From an uncultured Propionibacteriaceae bacterium (GTDB lineage: Bacteria; Actinomycetota; Actinomycetes; Propionibacteriales; Propionibacteriaceae): a DNA stretch of 64,000 nucleotides. A program made the position numbers and the translations under genes. The notes below the pieces were generated by a model. The model made no database searches and was not told the origin of the DNA. It saw only the letters and a program-made list of their open reading frames with translations. Positions within the stretch are counted from its first letter, which is position 1. Each line of letters starts with the position of its first letter. Positions 16,080-25,011 of this stretch are shown piece after piece. The stretch lies in NCBI GenBank assembly GCA_937926975.1, contig CALBCJ010000023.1, positions 38,691-102,690 of the forward strand. Reading direction: 5' to 3'.

Positions 16080-16317
16080 GTGATCGGCGTTCTGGGGCAG
16101 CACCACATGACGAGCCCGCGGGCCTTCGGGTCGGTGGCCCGCGGTGCTGATGGTGTGGACAGCGATGTCGACCTGCTCGTTGACGCGGCACCGGACCTCG
16201 ACCTGCTGGACCTCGTCGACGCAGCTGGAGGAGCTCTTGGGCCGGTCGGTGGACATCGTCACCTCACGCTCGCTTCATGCCGACCACGAGATCCTGCGGA
16301 CGGCGGTGCCGCTGTGA
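16080..16317 (+). pseudogene. MNT-type nucleotidyltransferase (antitoxin of HEPN/MNT pair), frameshifted
   Basis: The first frame encodes the minimal nucleotidyltransferase core FGSVARGADGVDSDVDLLVD (G-S then D-x-D). After about 16225 the coding signal moves to the next frame, reading T-Q-L-E-E-L-L-G-R-S-V-D-I-V-T and ending at TGA 16315-16317, as expected for MntA proteins of about 100 residues. One extra base near 16222-16226 explains the shift. Upstream of GTG 16080 the frame stays family-like (R-E-S-L-A-H-H-R-D-A) with no start codon, so the true start is unclear. MntA proteins AMPylate or oligo-adenylate the HEPN toxin; the HEPN gene overlaps here. Confidence 0.65.
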
Positions 16318-16670
16318 GCCAGCCACTGCCGGCCGGCACCCGCCGTCAGCTGGAGGATGTGGCGCGGCTCTGCCGCCGGGCAGAGCTGCTGGCCAGCCGA
16401 GGGCGGGACTGGTACGACTCCGACCCCGAGGTCGGCGTCCCCCACCTGGCTGCCGACTCTCTGGTCCTCAAGCTGGGGGAGGCGGTGCGACGCCTGCCGG
16501 AGTCGTTCCTGGAGCAGCGGGCCGCCGACCCGGTCTGGCGACGGGCCATCGGGATGCGCAACCGGATCGCCCACCAGGACGAGGCGGTCGACTACGACAT
16601 CGTGTGGCAGGTGGTCTCGGTGCACGCGGCCGACCTGAGACGCGGTATCGAGAGCCTGCTGGGGCGGTGA
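16314..16670 (+). CDS. HEPN domain ribonuclease toxin (DUF86 type)
   Basis: 118 residues from GTG 16314, which overlaps the TGA of the restored MNT frame. All-helical; the catalytic R-x4-H motif is present as RNRIAH (Arg about 82, His about 87), preceded by the DUF86-like L-V-L-K-L-G-E-A-V segment. HEPN proteins of this type cleave RNA and are neutralised by the partner nucleotidyltransferase. Because the MNT gene is shifted, the sequence as written forms one open frame of 196 codons linking the MNT core to the HEPN domain through about 30 out-of-frame residues. Confidence 0.82.
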   Translation: MSQPLPAGTRRQLEDVARLCRRAELLASRGRDWYDSDPEVGVPHLAADSLVLKLGEAVRRLPESFLEQRAADPVWRRAIGMRNRIAHQDEAVDYDIVWQVVSVHAADLRRGIESLLGR

Positions 16671-16749
16671 TGAGGGGTGTACGGGAGCTCTGCGCGGTCT
16701 GCCCAGCCACGGCGGTGACGGGGCAGGACCGGCAGGTGGGCAGAGCAGG

Positions 16750-17247
16750 TCAGCTCAGGGCGGCGAGGGCGGCCTGGTAGTCAGGCTCCTGGCCGATGTC
16801 GGGGACGAGCTCGGTGTGGACGACCGTGCCCTCCTCGTTGATCACCACGACGGCCCGGGCCAGCAGGCCCCTCATCGGGGAGTCGGTGATGGTGACCCCG
16901 TACGTGGTGCCGAAGTCGGAGCGGAAGGCCGAGACCGTACCGACGTTGTCGATCCCCTCGGCCCCGCAGAACCGGCCCAGGGCGAACGGCAGGTCGACCG
17001 AGACGCAGACCACACGGGTGTTCTCCAGCTTGGCGGCGTGCTCGTTGAAGCGGCGCACGCTGGTCGCGCAGACGCCGGTGTCGATGCTCGGGAAGATGTT
17101 GAGGACCACGCGCTTGCCGCGCAGTGAGGAGATCGTGCGGTCCTCCAGGTCAGAGGTCAGCAGGGTGGCGTCGGGGGCCTGGGACCCCACAGCGGGCAGC
17201 TCGCCGTACGTGGTGACGGGGTTGCCGCGAAGAGTGACAGTAGCCAT
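16750..17247 (-). CDS. tpx: thiol peroxidase (atypical 2-Cys peroxiredoxin)
   Basis: 165 residues, the usual Tpx length. Peroxidatic Cys60 lies in FPSIDTGVCATSVRRFN with the conserved Thr and Arg of the active site; resolving Cys94 lies in FALGRFCGAEGI. Cytosolic; reduces alkyl hydroperoxides and H2O2 using thioredoxin. It stands alone on the minus strand, facing the HEPN gene. The motifs are complete and nothing looks unusual. Confidence 0.95.
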   Translation of the reverse strand: MATVTLRGNPVTTYGELPAVGSQAPDATLLTSDLEDRTISSLRGKRVVLNIFPSIDTGVCATSVRRFNEHAAKLENTRVVCVSVDLPFALGRFCGAEGIDNVGTVSAFRSDFGTTYGVTITDSPMRGLLARAVVVINEEGTVVHTELVPDIGQEPDYQAALAALS

Positions 17248-17548
17248 GCGCTCATGCTAACCAGCCCCACGCGCCGGCGGTGGGTCTGCGCGGCTGCGGA
17301 CCCCGCCGCTTTTCGCTGCCTGGTCGGGAAAGTCTCGCCCGCCCGCTGCCGTGGCGCCGGTACGGGACGGCGGCTGCGGAGCCGGGACGGGCGGCACGGC
17401 AGACCCTCGACCGGGTGCACAGCAGCGGGCTGAACCCGGTGGAGCCGTCAGCTACGGGTCGCGGTGGCGCGACTCGGTCCGCAGGTGTGCACGGCCAGCG
17501 CCACTGGCTGACCCTCGGGTCGGCGCGTCACTCGTCTGGCCAGGCTCC
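17248..17548. other. intergenic stretch between thiol peroxidase and a lipoprotein gene
   Basis: 301 bases, no supported gene. It should contain the tpx promoter. A copy of the dispersed motif, GCACAGCAGCGG (17417-17428), lies in the middle without a partner arm. Open frames crossing it are Arg/Pro-rich and look spurious. Confidence 0.45.
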
Positions 17549-18181
17549 TCAGGGGCACTGCTGCGGGGCGGCTCCGACCTCGACGAGGATCAGCATGCCG
17601 CTCAGCCAGTAGACCGAGTAGGCGACATTCTCTCCTCGCTGAGTGCTGGCGAGCACCGACTCGCCTCCGGCGGAGGACCATGGGACGACCGGCTCGAAGC
17701 CGTGCCGGGCCATGACCTGGTTGCTGCGCTCCACCCAGGTGGCGGTGCGCTGCCCGTGCAGGCTGGGGTTGTCGTAGCCGCGCGCAGTGAGCGAGAGCGT
17801 GCAGCTGCCGTTGAGTGATCTGCGGAACGCAGTCCTGCTCTGCCACGTCATCGGGCCGAACTCGTGGTCGGCGGCGACCATGGCGTCGGTGAGGACCGGC
17901 TGGTAGCGGGCCACGGTGGCTTGCTGGTCGAGTGGTGCCTCGGCAGGGGTGGGCCAGGGCAGGGGGCGAGCAGGTCCGGTGGGCCCGTCTCCGCCGGGGG
18001 TCCCGGCCGACTGCGTACCGGCTGGACTGGCGGCGGGGGCGGTGATCGCCGGTGTGGTGATCGCTGGGGTGCTGGCGGGACTGGTCGCTGGGGTGGTGCC
18101 GGCGGGGCTCCCGCTGACCGGGCTCGTGGTGCAGCCACCTGCTGCCAGGGCGAGAGCTGTCAACCAAGCAAGGGATTTCAC
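17549..18181 (-). CDS. putative lipoprotein, Pro/Ala/Thr-rich linker, unknown domain
   Basis: 210 residues. A signal peptide with lipobox-like L-A-A-G-G-C (Cys 17) predicts lipid attachment. Residues 18-75 are a Ser/Pro/Thr/Ala-rich spacer, followed by a domain of about 130 residues with two Cys (in NGSCTLSL and APQQCP) that may form a disulfide. No known fold recognised. Translation starts at ATG 18181, divergent from the peptide-transporter operon, with 278 bases between. Confidence 0.7.
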   Translation of the reverse strand: MKSLAWLTALALAAGGCTTSPVSGSPAGTTPATSPASTPAITTPAITAPAASPAGTQSAGTPGGDGPTGPARPLPWPTPAEAPLDQQATVARYQPVLTDAMVAADHEFGPMTWQSRTAFRRSLNGSCTLSLTARGYDNPSLHGQRTATWVERSNQVMARHGFEPVVPWSSAGGESVLASTQRGENVAYSVYWLSGMLILVEVGAAPQQCP

Positions 18182-18363
18182 TGGACCTCCTCGACGCGGT
18201 GACGTCGATATTCACGGCGAGTCCTTCGGTGATGCCGGTGCTCGACAGTACCCAGTCTGGGGGTCCTGGAGACAGGGCCCGGCAGCCTGGCACCAGCCCG
18301 GAGACTGAGGCGCAGCGGGAAAGGATCTGGGGGAAGACGGGTCTACCCTGGCTCGCCGTTGGG

Positions 18364-18369
18364 TATATT
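18364..18369 (+). promoter_or_regulatory. candidate -10 hexamer of the peptide-importer operon
   Basis: TATATT at 18364-18369 stands out in G+C-rich surroundings 40 bases upstream of the first translated codon (18410) of the operon. No convincing -35 was seen. Position and composition only. Confidence 0.35.
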
Positions 18370-18409
18370 CCGCACCAATCAGCTCGCAGTGTGACCTTGA
18401 GGGAGGACG

Positions 18410-18463
18410 ATGCAGAGTCTTCACCGGGCAGAGGTGCCCGCCTCCGCCGAGGTCATCCAGTGA
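18410..18463 (+). CDS. 17-residue upstream open reading frame coupled to the permease
   Basis: ATG 18410 follows GAGGGAGG closely, one of the strongest purine stretches here. It encodes M-Q-S-L-H-R-A-E-V-P-A-S-A-E-V-I-Q and stops at TGA 18461-18463. The permease GTG (18460) overlaps this stop. It may act as a translated leader coupling ribosomes into the operon. No peptide function is proposed. Confidence 0.4.
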   Translation: MQSLHRAEVPASAEVIQ

Positions 18464-19443
18464 TTCGTCATCTGGCCCGGCGGTTCGTCAACTACTTCAT
18501 CCTGACCTCGATCGCGACGATCTTCGCGTACGTGGCCTGCAGCTCCTTCATGGACCCCGCCCGGCGGTACGAGGGGAAGAACCCCCCGATCCCGCAGGAG
18601 GCAGTCGACGGGATTCTCAACGAGATGGGGATCAACCCCAAGGTCCCGGTCCTGGTGCGGACCTGGAACTGGCTGGTCCGGATCGTCACCCAGGGCTCGT
18701 TCAACAAGGACTTCTCTGGCGTCGAGGTCACCTCGCAGATCGCGCTCAAGGCGGGGATCAGCCTGCGGCTGCTGGTGACCGGGGCGGTCCTGGCCGCGGT
18801 TGTCGGGGTCGCTCTCGGCGTCTGGGGAGCGGTCCGGCAGTACAAGCTCTCCGACCAGCTGATCACGTACACCTCGTACGTGCTGATCTCGACCCCCACC
18901 TTCGTCAGCGGCGTGCTGCTAATGATTGGGGCGACCTGGCTCAACACCAACGTCTTCGGCCGCCAGGTGCTGCGCTTCACCGGGCAGTACACACCGGGCA
19001 TCGAGGGCTTCTGGCCCCAGCTGGCCGACCGGGCCAACCACCTGCTGCTGCCCACGATCGCGCTGATGCTGCTGCAGTCGGCCTCCTACTCGCGCTACCA
19101 GCGGGCGATCATGCTCGACGTGCTGGGCTCCGACTACATCCGTACGGCCCGGGCCAAGGGCGCTACCCGGACCCGGGCCCTGGTCAAGCACGGGGTACGG
19201 GTGGCGCTGATCCCGATGTCGACCTACTTCGCGTACACCTTCGGCACCCTGCTCGGCGGCGCGACCTTCTTGGAGCTGGTCTTCTCCTGGAAGGGGATGG
19301 GCCAGTACGCGATCGACTCGGTCTCCCAGCGCGACATCAACGGCGCCGTCGGGGCGGTCGCCTTCGCCGCGGTCCTGGTGCTGTTCTCGTCGATGCTGGC
19401 CGAGTTCCTGTACGCCGCGCTGGACCCACGAGTGAGGGTGTGA
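18460..19443 (+). CDS. dipeptide/oligopeptide ABC transporter permease (DppB-type)
   Basis: 327 residues. One N-terminal transmembrane helix, a periplasmic-side loop of about 70 residues, then five helices. The family EAA-type loop is present (DYIRTARAKGATRTRALVKHG region), which docks on the ATPase. GTG 18460 has GAGG 7 bases upstream and overlaps a short leader frame. It forms the membrane channel with the DppC-type subunit, which starts 4 bases after its stop. First structural gene of a four-gene peptide import operon (to 24156). Confidence 0.92.
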   Translation: MIRHLARRFVNYFILTSIATIFAYVACSSFMDPARRYEGKNPPIPQEAVDGILNEMGINPKVPVLVRTWNWLVRIVTQGSFNKDFSGVEVTSQIALKAGISLRLLVTGAVLAAVVGVALGVWGAVRQYKLSDQLITYTSYVLISTPTFVSGVLLMIGATWLNTNVFGRQVLRFTGQYTPGIEGFWPQLADRANHLLLPTIALMLLQSASYSRYQRAIMLDVLGSDYIRTARAKGATRTRALVKHGVRVALIPMSTYFAYTFGTLLGGATFLELVFSWKGMGQYAIDSVSQRDINGAVGAVAFAAVLVLFSSMLAEFLYAALDPRVRV

Positions 19444-19446
19444 GAC

Positions 19447-20373
19447 GTGTCCGATCCCAGCGATACCGCAGTCGAGGCCGCTGCTGCCGCGCCCACGACG
19501 GAGAGACCGCGCGGCAAGCCGGTCTCCCGGGGGCGCCAGATCCGGGCCCGGCTGGTGCGCCGCCCGCAGTTCTGGGCCGGCTCGGTCCTGCTCTCGCTGA
19601 TCGTGCTGATGGCCCTGGTCGGCAACGTCCCCAACATCTACGACTACACGTCGCAGGACCCGTACGCGCTGCTCAAGCCGCCCAGCGCCGAGCACTGGTT
19701 CGGGACCGACTCGATCGGCCAGGACCTGTACGCCCGGGTGATCGCCGGGCTGCAGAAGTCGCTGATCATCGGGCTGCTGGCCGGGCCGATGGCGACCGTG
19801 ATCGCCGCCGTCCTCGGGTCGCTCGCCGGCTACCTCGGTGGCGCGGTCGAGGCCGTGATCTCGTGGGTGATCAACCTGCTGCTGGCGCTGCCGGTGTTCT
19901 ACGTGCTGCTGGTGGTCTCGCCGCTGCTGTCGAAGGTCTCCTGGGTGCTGCTGGTGCTGGTGCTCGCCTGCTTCGGCTGGATGGTCGCCGCCCAGGTCGT
20001 GAAGAACATGACGAAGTCGCTGCGAGAGCGGGAGTTCGTGAAGGCGGCCCGCTTCATGGGGGTCTCGACCTGGACCACCCTGAGGCGCCACATCATCCCC
20101 AACGTGGCCTCGCTGCTGATCATCGACGCCTGCCTGGGCGTGGTCGGCGCGATCCTGGGGGAGACCGCGCTGAGCTACTTCGGGCTCGGGATCCAGGCGC
20201 CGAACGTCTCGCTGGGCAGCCTGCTCCAGGACGGGCAGGCCGCCGCGGTCACCAGCCCCTGGCTGTTCGTCTTCCCGGCCCTGTTCCTGGTCCTGCTGCT
20301 GAGCAGCGTCAACCTGCTCGGTGACGCGCTGCGGGACGCGATCGACCCGACCAGCGAGGTGAACCGTGCCTGA
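19447..20373 (+). CDS. dipeptide/oligopeptide ABC transporter permease (DppC-type)
   Basis: 308 residues. A cytoplasmic N-terminal tail (about 45 residues, Ala/Arg-rich), then six helices. The DppC signature near helix 2, HWFGTDSIGQDLYARVI, and the ATPase-docking loop with REFVKAARFMGVS are both intact. GTG 19447; its last codons overlap the start of the ATPase gene. Partner of the DppB-type subunit in the inner membrane. Confidence 0.93.
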   Translation: MSDPSDTAVEAAAAAPTTERPRGKPVSRGRQIRARLVRRPQFWAGSVLLSLIVLMALVGNVPNIYDYTSQDPYALLKPPSAEHWFGTDSIGQDLYARVIAGLQKSLIIGLLAGPMATVIAAVLGSLAGYLGGAVEAVISWVINLLLALPVFYVLLVVSPLLSKVSWVLLVLVLACFGWMVAAQVVKNMTKSLREREFVKAARFMGVSTWTTLRRHIIPNVASLLIIDACLGVVGAILGETALSYFGLGIQAPNVSLGSLLQDGQAAAVTSPWLFVFPALFLVLLLSSVNLLGDALRDAIDPTSEVNRA

Positions 20374-22474
20374 GGGGCTGCTGGAGGTCAAGGACCTGCA
20401 TGTCACCTTCCCCGCCCGCAGCGGCGACGTGCACGCCGTCCGGGGCGTCTCGTACCAGGTGCACCGGGGCGAGTTCCTGGGACTGGTCGGCGAGTCCGGC
20501 TCCGGCAAGTCGGTCTCGTCACTGGCGGTGATGGGGCTGCTGCCGGACTCGGCGAAGGTCAGCGGCGAGATCTGGTACGACGGCCAGCCGCTGCTCCAGC
20601 TGGGCGACAAGGAGCTCTCCCGGCTGCGCGGCAAGGAGATCTCGATGGTCTTCCAGGACCCGCTGTCGGCGCTGACCCCGGTGTACCGGGTCGGCGACCA
20701 GATCGCCGAGGCCCTGTTGCTGCACAACAAGGGCATGTCCAGCCAGGCCGCCGAGAAGCGGGCCGTGGAGCTGCTGAGGACAGTCGGGATCCCGGCCCCG
20801 GAGCGGCGCGCCAAGGCCTTCCCGCACGAGTTCTCCGGCGGCATGCGGCAGCGGGCGATGATCGCGATCGCGATCGCCAACGACCCCGACCTGATCATCG
20901 CCGACGAGCCGACCACGGCCCTCGACGTCACCATCCAGGCCCAGATCCTCGACGTCTTGCAGCGGGCCAAGGAGATCACCGGCGCGGCCGTGGTCCTGAT
21001 CACCCACGACCTCGGCGTGGTCGCCGGCAACGTCGACCGGGTGGCGGTGATGTACGCCGGGCGGGTCATCGAGCAGGGCGAGGTCCACGAGGTCTTCAAC
21101 CGGCCCCGGATGCCGTACTCGATCGGGCTGCTGCGCAGCGTGCCGAACATGCTGACGGTCTCCGAGCAGCGGCTGGTGCCGCTGGAGGGCCGGCCGCCGT
21201 CCCTGGCGCACCTGCCACCCGGCTGCCCGTTCGCGCCCCGCTGCCCCGCCGCCCAGGCTGCCTGCCTCGAGACGGAGCCGGGCCTGGAGCCCCTGGCGGG
21301 ATCGAGCGACCACGTCGTGGCGTGCCACCGGGCTCCCGAGATCGCCCGGGGGGAGCTCAAGGCGGCCGACATCTTCCCGCGGCCGGACTTCCTGCCGCGG
21401 CAGAAGGAGGCTGAGCGGGCCCCGGTGCTCCAGGTCACGGACCTGGTCCGGCACTTCCCGCTCACCAAGGGCGCGGTCTTCAAGCGCCGCATCGGTACCG
21501 TACGGGCGGTCGACGGGGTCTCGTTCTCGCTCCGCGCCGGCGAGACCCTGGGGCTGGTCGGCGAGTCCGGCTGCGGCAAGACCACCGCGATCCTCGAAGT
21601 GATGGAGATGAAGAAGCCGCAGGCGGGCTCGATCACCATCTCCGGGACCGACGTGGCCACCGCGACCCGGGAGGAGAAGCGCCGGCTGAAGGCCAAGGTC
21701 CAGATCGTCTTCCAGGACCCGATGGCGGCGCTCGACCCCCGTCTGCCGATCGGCGACGTGATCGCCGAGCCGCTCACCGTGCACAAGGTGCCGGCCCGGG
21801 AGCGGGCCGAGAAGGTCGCCGAGATGCTGGAGCTGGTCGGCCTCGACCCGGAGATGGCCGAGCGCTACCCGCACGAGTTCTCCGGCGGGCAGCGGCAGCG
21901 GATCGGGGTGGCCCGGGCGCTGGTCACCAACCCGTCGCTGATCGTGCTGGACGAGCCGGTCTCGGCGCTGGACGTCTCCGTCCAGGCCGGGGTGGTGAAC
22001 CTGCTGGAGGACCTGCGCGACCGGCTCGGCCTGGCGTACGTCTTCGTCGCCCACGACCTGGCGGTGATCCGCCAGATCGCCGACACGGTGGCAGTCATGT
22101 ACCTGGGCCGGATTGTCGAGTACGGCCCGGTCGAGGAGGTGTACACGACCCCACGGCACCCGTACACCCGGGCGCTGATGTCGGCGGTGCCGGTGCCGGA
22201 CCCGGACCTGGAGCGCAGCCGGGTCCGGATCGTGCTCAAGGGCGACCTGCCCTCACCGACCGAGGACATCGTGGGCTGCAGCTTCCGGGGGCGTTGCCCC
22301 TTGTACACCCGGATGCCAGACGGTCTACAACGTTTGTGTACCGAACAGGACCCTAGCCTGCGTACGGTCGGCGGGGTCACTGTAGCGTGCCACCATGCCG
22401 AGCAGACCTCTCTGCTCGATGAGGACTCCTCCTCGCAGCCGCGAGACCAGGAAAGGACGAAGGAGCAGGAATGA
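20366..22474 (+). CDS. fused dipeptide ABC transporter ATPase (DppD-DppF)
   Basis: 702 residues with two complete nucleotide-binding domains. First: Walker A GESGSGKSV, signature FSGGMRQRAM, Walker B IIADEPTTALD. Second: Walker A GESGCGKTT, signature FSGGQRQRIGVARAL, Walker B VLDEPVSALD. Each is followed by an oligopeptide-transporter C-terminal Cys motif (C-P-F-A-P-R-C-P and C-S-F-R-G-R-C-P), which in DppD/OppF proteins may hold an iron-sulfur cluster. Actinobacteria often fuse the two ATPases. It overlaps both neighbours, giving full operon coupling. Confidence 0.93.
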   Translation: MPEGLLEVKDLHVTFPARSGDVHAVRGVSYQVHRGEFLGLVGESGSGKSVSSLAVMGLLPDSAKVSGEIWYDGQPLLQLGDKELSRLRGKEISMVFQDPLSALTPVYRVGDQIAEALLLHNKGMSSQAAEKRAVELLRTVGIPAPERRAKAFPHEFSGGMRQRAMIAIAIANDPDLIIADEPTTALDVTIQAQILDVLQRAKEITGAAVVLITHDLGVVAGNVDRVAVMYAGRVIEQGEVHEVFNRPRMPYSIGLLRSVPNMLTVSEQRLVPLEGRPPSLAHLPPGCPFAPRCPAAQAACLETEPGLEPLAGSSDHVVACHRAPEIARGELKAADIFPRPDFLPRQKEAERAPVLQVTDLVRHFPLTKGAVFKRRIGTVRAVDGVSFSLRAGETLGLVGESGCGKTTAILEVMEMKKPQAGSITISGTDVATATREEKRRLKAKVQIVFQDPMAALDPRLPIGDVIAEPLTVHKVPARERAEKVAEMLELVGLDPEMAERYPHEFSGGQRQRIGVARALVTNPSLIVLDEPVSALDVSVQAGVVNLLEDLRDRLGLAYVFVAHDLAVIRQIADTVAVMYLGRIVEYGPVEEVYTTPRHPYTRALMSAVPVPDPDLERSRVRIVLKGDLPSPTEDIVGCSFRGRCPLYTRMPDGLQRLCTEQDPSLRTVGGVTVACHHAEQTSLLDEDSSSQPRDQERTKEQE

Positions 22475-24156
22475 GGGTGGCAACCCTTTCGAAGCGGGTC
22501 GCGGTGCTGGCGACAGTCGCAGCGCTCACGCTGTCCGGCTGCCAGCAGACCGGAAGCAAGGACCCGGGCACGAGCGACACGGGCCCCCAGCTGCCGGGCA
22601 CCGCCTGGGTCCAGGCGGACTACGACAAGGTGAAGGACGGAGGCCAGCTGACTCTGGCCGTCTCCCAGCTGCCGGACAACTGGAACAGTGGCCAGGCCGA
22701 CGGTGCCCTGAACGACCTGACCAAGATCCGCCACCCGATGGGCTTTGAGGCCGAGACGGTCATTGCTGAGGACGGGACGGTCACCTTCAACCAGGACTAC
22801 GTCGAGTCCGCCACCGTCAAGACCCAGGACCCGACGGTCATCTCGGTGAAGTACAACCCGAAGGCGGTCTGGGAGGACGGCACCCCGATCACCATCGCCG
22901 ACCTGAAGGCGCAGGCAGAGGCGCAGTCCGGCAAGAACCCGGCCTACCAGGTTGCCTCCACCAAGGGCTGGGAGAAGATCAAGGAGGTCCGCCAGACCAC
23001 CGACCAGTTCACCGGTGAGATCGAGTTCGAGGGCAAGTACGTCGACTGGCAGGGCTACGCCTACCCGTCGATCCCGGCCTCGGTCTCGGCCACCCCGGAG
23101 GTGTTCAACTCCGGGTACACGTCGAAGCCGACCCCGTCGTCCGGGCCGTACAAGGTGAAGAGCATCGACACCAACGGCCAGGTCATCACCCTGGAGCGGA
23201 ACCCGAGCTGGTGGGGCAAGAGAGGCAAGCTCGAGACGATCATCTTCAAGGTCGTCACGCAGGCTCAGGGGCCGCAGGCGTACGCGAACAGTGAGATCGA
23301 CTCCCGCGACATCTCCAACGCCAACGAGTACGCCACCGCCAAGGGGCGCGCTGACGGCGAGATCCAGAAGACCAAAGGCCGCACCTGGACCCACCTCACC
23401 ATCAACACCAAGCGTGGCGCCCTGGCCGATCCCAAGGTTCGTGAGGCGATGGCGACGGCGATCAACCGGAACCTCATTGCCCAGGCCGTGGTCGGCCCGT
23501 TCGAGGTTCCGGTGAGCCTGGTCAACAACGCCGTGTACATGCCTGGCCAGAAGGGCTACCAGGACTCGTACAAGGGTGCTCTGAGCAAGAACGACCCGGC
23601 CAAGGCGGAGCAGATCCTGAAGGACGCCGGCTACACCAAGAACAGTGAGGGCGTGTACGCCAAGGACGGCAAGGAGCTGAAATTCACGATCACCTTCCCG
23701 TCTGACGCCAAGACCAACTCCGACCGGGCCGCCCAGGTCATGAAGGACCTGAACGCGATCGGCTTCAAGGTGGAGCCCGACTCGGTGCCGGACGGCGAGT
23801 ACTTCAAGTCGTACGTCAACCCGAAGAACTTCGACATGGTGACGTTCTCCTGGGTTGGGACCGTCTACCCGGTGCAGAGCTCGGCCAACATGTTCAGCCC
23901 GGTCGACTCGAACCAGAACTACACCGGCTACGCCAACCCGAAGATCCCCGAGCTGAACGACAAGGCCAACTCGGAGTTCGACCCGGAGAAGCGGATTGAG
24001 CTGGCGAACCAGATGAGCGAGGAGATGCTGGGCGACTACACCATCATCCCGTTCTACGCCACCCCGGTGGTGTACGGGGTGAAGAAGGGCCTGGTGAACT
24101 ACGGCGCCTCGCAGTTCCAGATCCCGGACTGGACGAAGGTCGGCTGGGCCCAGTGA
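22471..24156 (+). CDS. peptide/nickel ABC transporter substrate-binding lipoprotein (SBP_bac_5)
   Basis: 561 residues. Signal peptide with lipobox L-S-G-C (Cys 24) anchors it to the outer face of the membrane. The body is a family 5 solute-binding fold; recognisable segments include VWEDGTPITIADLK, SSGPYKVKSIDTNGQV and LADPKVREAMATAINR. ATG 22471 overlaps the stop of the ATPase gene. It captures peptides and delivers them to the permease pair. A 12-bp-stem terminator lies 29 bases downstream. Confidence 0.93.
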   Translation: MRVATLSKRVAVLATVAALTLSGCQQTGSKDPGTSDTGPQLPGTAWVQADYDKVKDGGQLTLAVSQLPDNWNSGQADGALNDLTKIRHPMGFEAETVIAEDGTVTFNQDYVESATVKTQDPTVISVKYNPKAVWEDGTPITIADLKAQAEAQSGKNPAYQVASTKGWEKIKEVRQTTDQFTGEIEFEGKYVDWQGYAYPSIPASVSATPEVFNSGYTSKPTPSSGPYKVKSIDTNGQVITLERNPSWWGKRGKLETIIFKVVTQAQGPQAYANSEIDSRDISNANEYATAKGRADGEIQKTKGRTWTHLTINTKRGALADPKVREAMATAINRNLIAQAVVGPFEVPVSLVNNAVYMPGQKGYQDSYKGALSKNDPAKAEQILKDAGYTKNSEGVYAKDGKELKFTITFPSDAKTNSDRAAQVMKDLNAIGFKVEPDSVPDGEYFKSYVNPKNFDMVTFSWVGTVYPVQSSANMFSPVDSNQNYTGYANPKIPELNDKANSEFDPEKRIELANQMSEEMLGDYTIIPFYATPVVYGVKKGLVNYGASQFQIPDWTKVGWAQ

Positions 24157-24184
24157 CCTAGCCTTCACTACCGCCACTACCGCG

Positions 24185-24213
24185 CAGGGCCGGACCGTCA
24201 GGGTCCGGCCCTG
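24185..24213 (+). terminator. terminator of the peptide-importer operon
   Basis: Perfect 12-bp stem CAGGGCCGGACC / GGTCCGGCCCTG around GTCAG, 29 bases after the substrate-binding protein stop. The 12-mer CTGTGCTTGACC (24211-24222) overlaps its right edge; a near copy, CTGTGTTTGATC (24230-24241), precedes a further GCCGCC/GGCGGC hairpin ending at 24267. Confidence 0.85.
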
Positions 24214-24287
24214 TGCTTGACCGCCGCGGCTGTGTTTGATCGCCGCCGCCTCTGCGGTGGTGGCGGCTGCTGGCTAGGATCGCGGTC

Positions 24288-24824
24288 ATGGAGCCGACCG
24301 ACTCGTCCCTGCAGATCCGGACGCCGTCGGGGACCTGGCTGCCGGTCGTGGTCTGGGCACTGACGGCCTGGCTGGCGGCGGACGCGGTCTGGCGGGTCGG
24401 CTGGGAGGGGCTGCGGTACTGGCCGGTCCTGGCCGCGATCGCCTGGGGCGCGTACCTGCTGCTGTGGGACCCGAGAGTGCTCGTCGGCAGCGACGGAGTA
24501 CGGGTCGTGAACCTGCTGCGGGACTACCGGCTGCCGTACTCGGCGATCAACGACATTGCGACCGGCTGGACGGTCCGGGTCGACTACCGCGACGCCGACC
24601 GGGTCCGGCGGGTGCACTGCTGGAACGCTCCCCCAGTCCGGCCCCACCGCCGCCCCACCGTGACCGGCCGGGCCCAGCCGGTCACCGGCCTGCACGACGC
24701 GGTCAGCGAGCTGCGGCGCCGCTGGACCGACACCCCGCCCGGAGAAGGGACCGTCGAGGTCCGCTGGCGCTGGCCACAGTGGCTGGTGCTCGCAGCCCTG
24801 GTCGCGGTCAGCGTCGTGGTCTGA
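24288..24824 (+). CDS. PH-like domain membrane protein
   Basis: 178 residues. Two hydrophobic helices at about 18-35 and 42-60, then a short soluble domain with the bacterial PH motif (DPRVLVGSDGVRVVNLLRDYRLPYSAI), and a final C-terminal helix (residues 160-178). Actinobacterial PH proteins of this layout are common and of unknown function. ATG 24288. It is probably transcribed alone, after the importer terminator. Confidence 0.65.
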   Translation: MEPTDSSLQIRTPSGTWLPVVVWALTAWLAADAVWRVGWEGLRYWPVLAAIAWGAYLLLWDPRVLVGSDGVRVVNLLRDYRLPYSAINDIATGWTVRVDYRDADRVRRVHCWNAPPVRPHRRPTVTGRAQPVTGLHDAVSELRRRWTDTPPGEGTVEVRWRWPQWLVLAALVAVSVVV

Positions 24825-25011
24825 GCACCATCACCACCGCCTCGGGCAGCGCCGCTGGGCAGCCTGTGCGCTGAGTACCCCCGGGACGCCCCCGCTCTCC
24901 TGAAGATGAATCTGACGGAACGGGGTGCGGTTGTCAGAGGTGTCGGTTAGGGTCATGGTGTTGGGCTTCTCCTGCGGGTGCTGGTGACGGGTACGGGAGA
25001 GGGTGTTCGTG

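Noticed and set aside
17280..17612. 110-codon plus-strand frame overlapping the lipoprotein gene end
   Set aside because: Overlaps a well-supported minus-strand gene and has no gene-like features.
24831..24954. 41-codon minus-strand frame starting at ATG 24954
   Set aside because: AGGAG lies 12 bases upstream but codon usage is mixed, no motif is visible and it faces the interrupted carrier gene; not enough to call.
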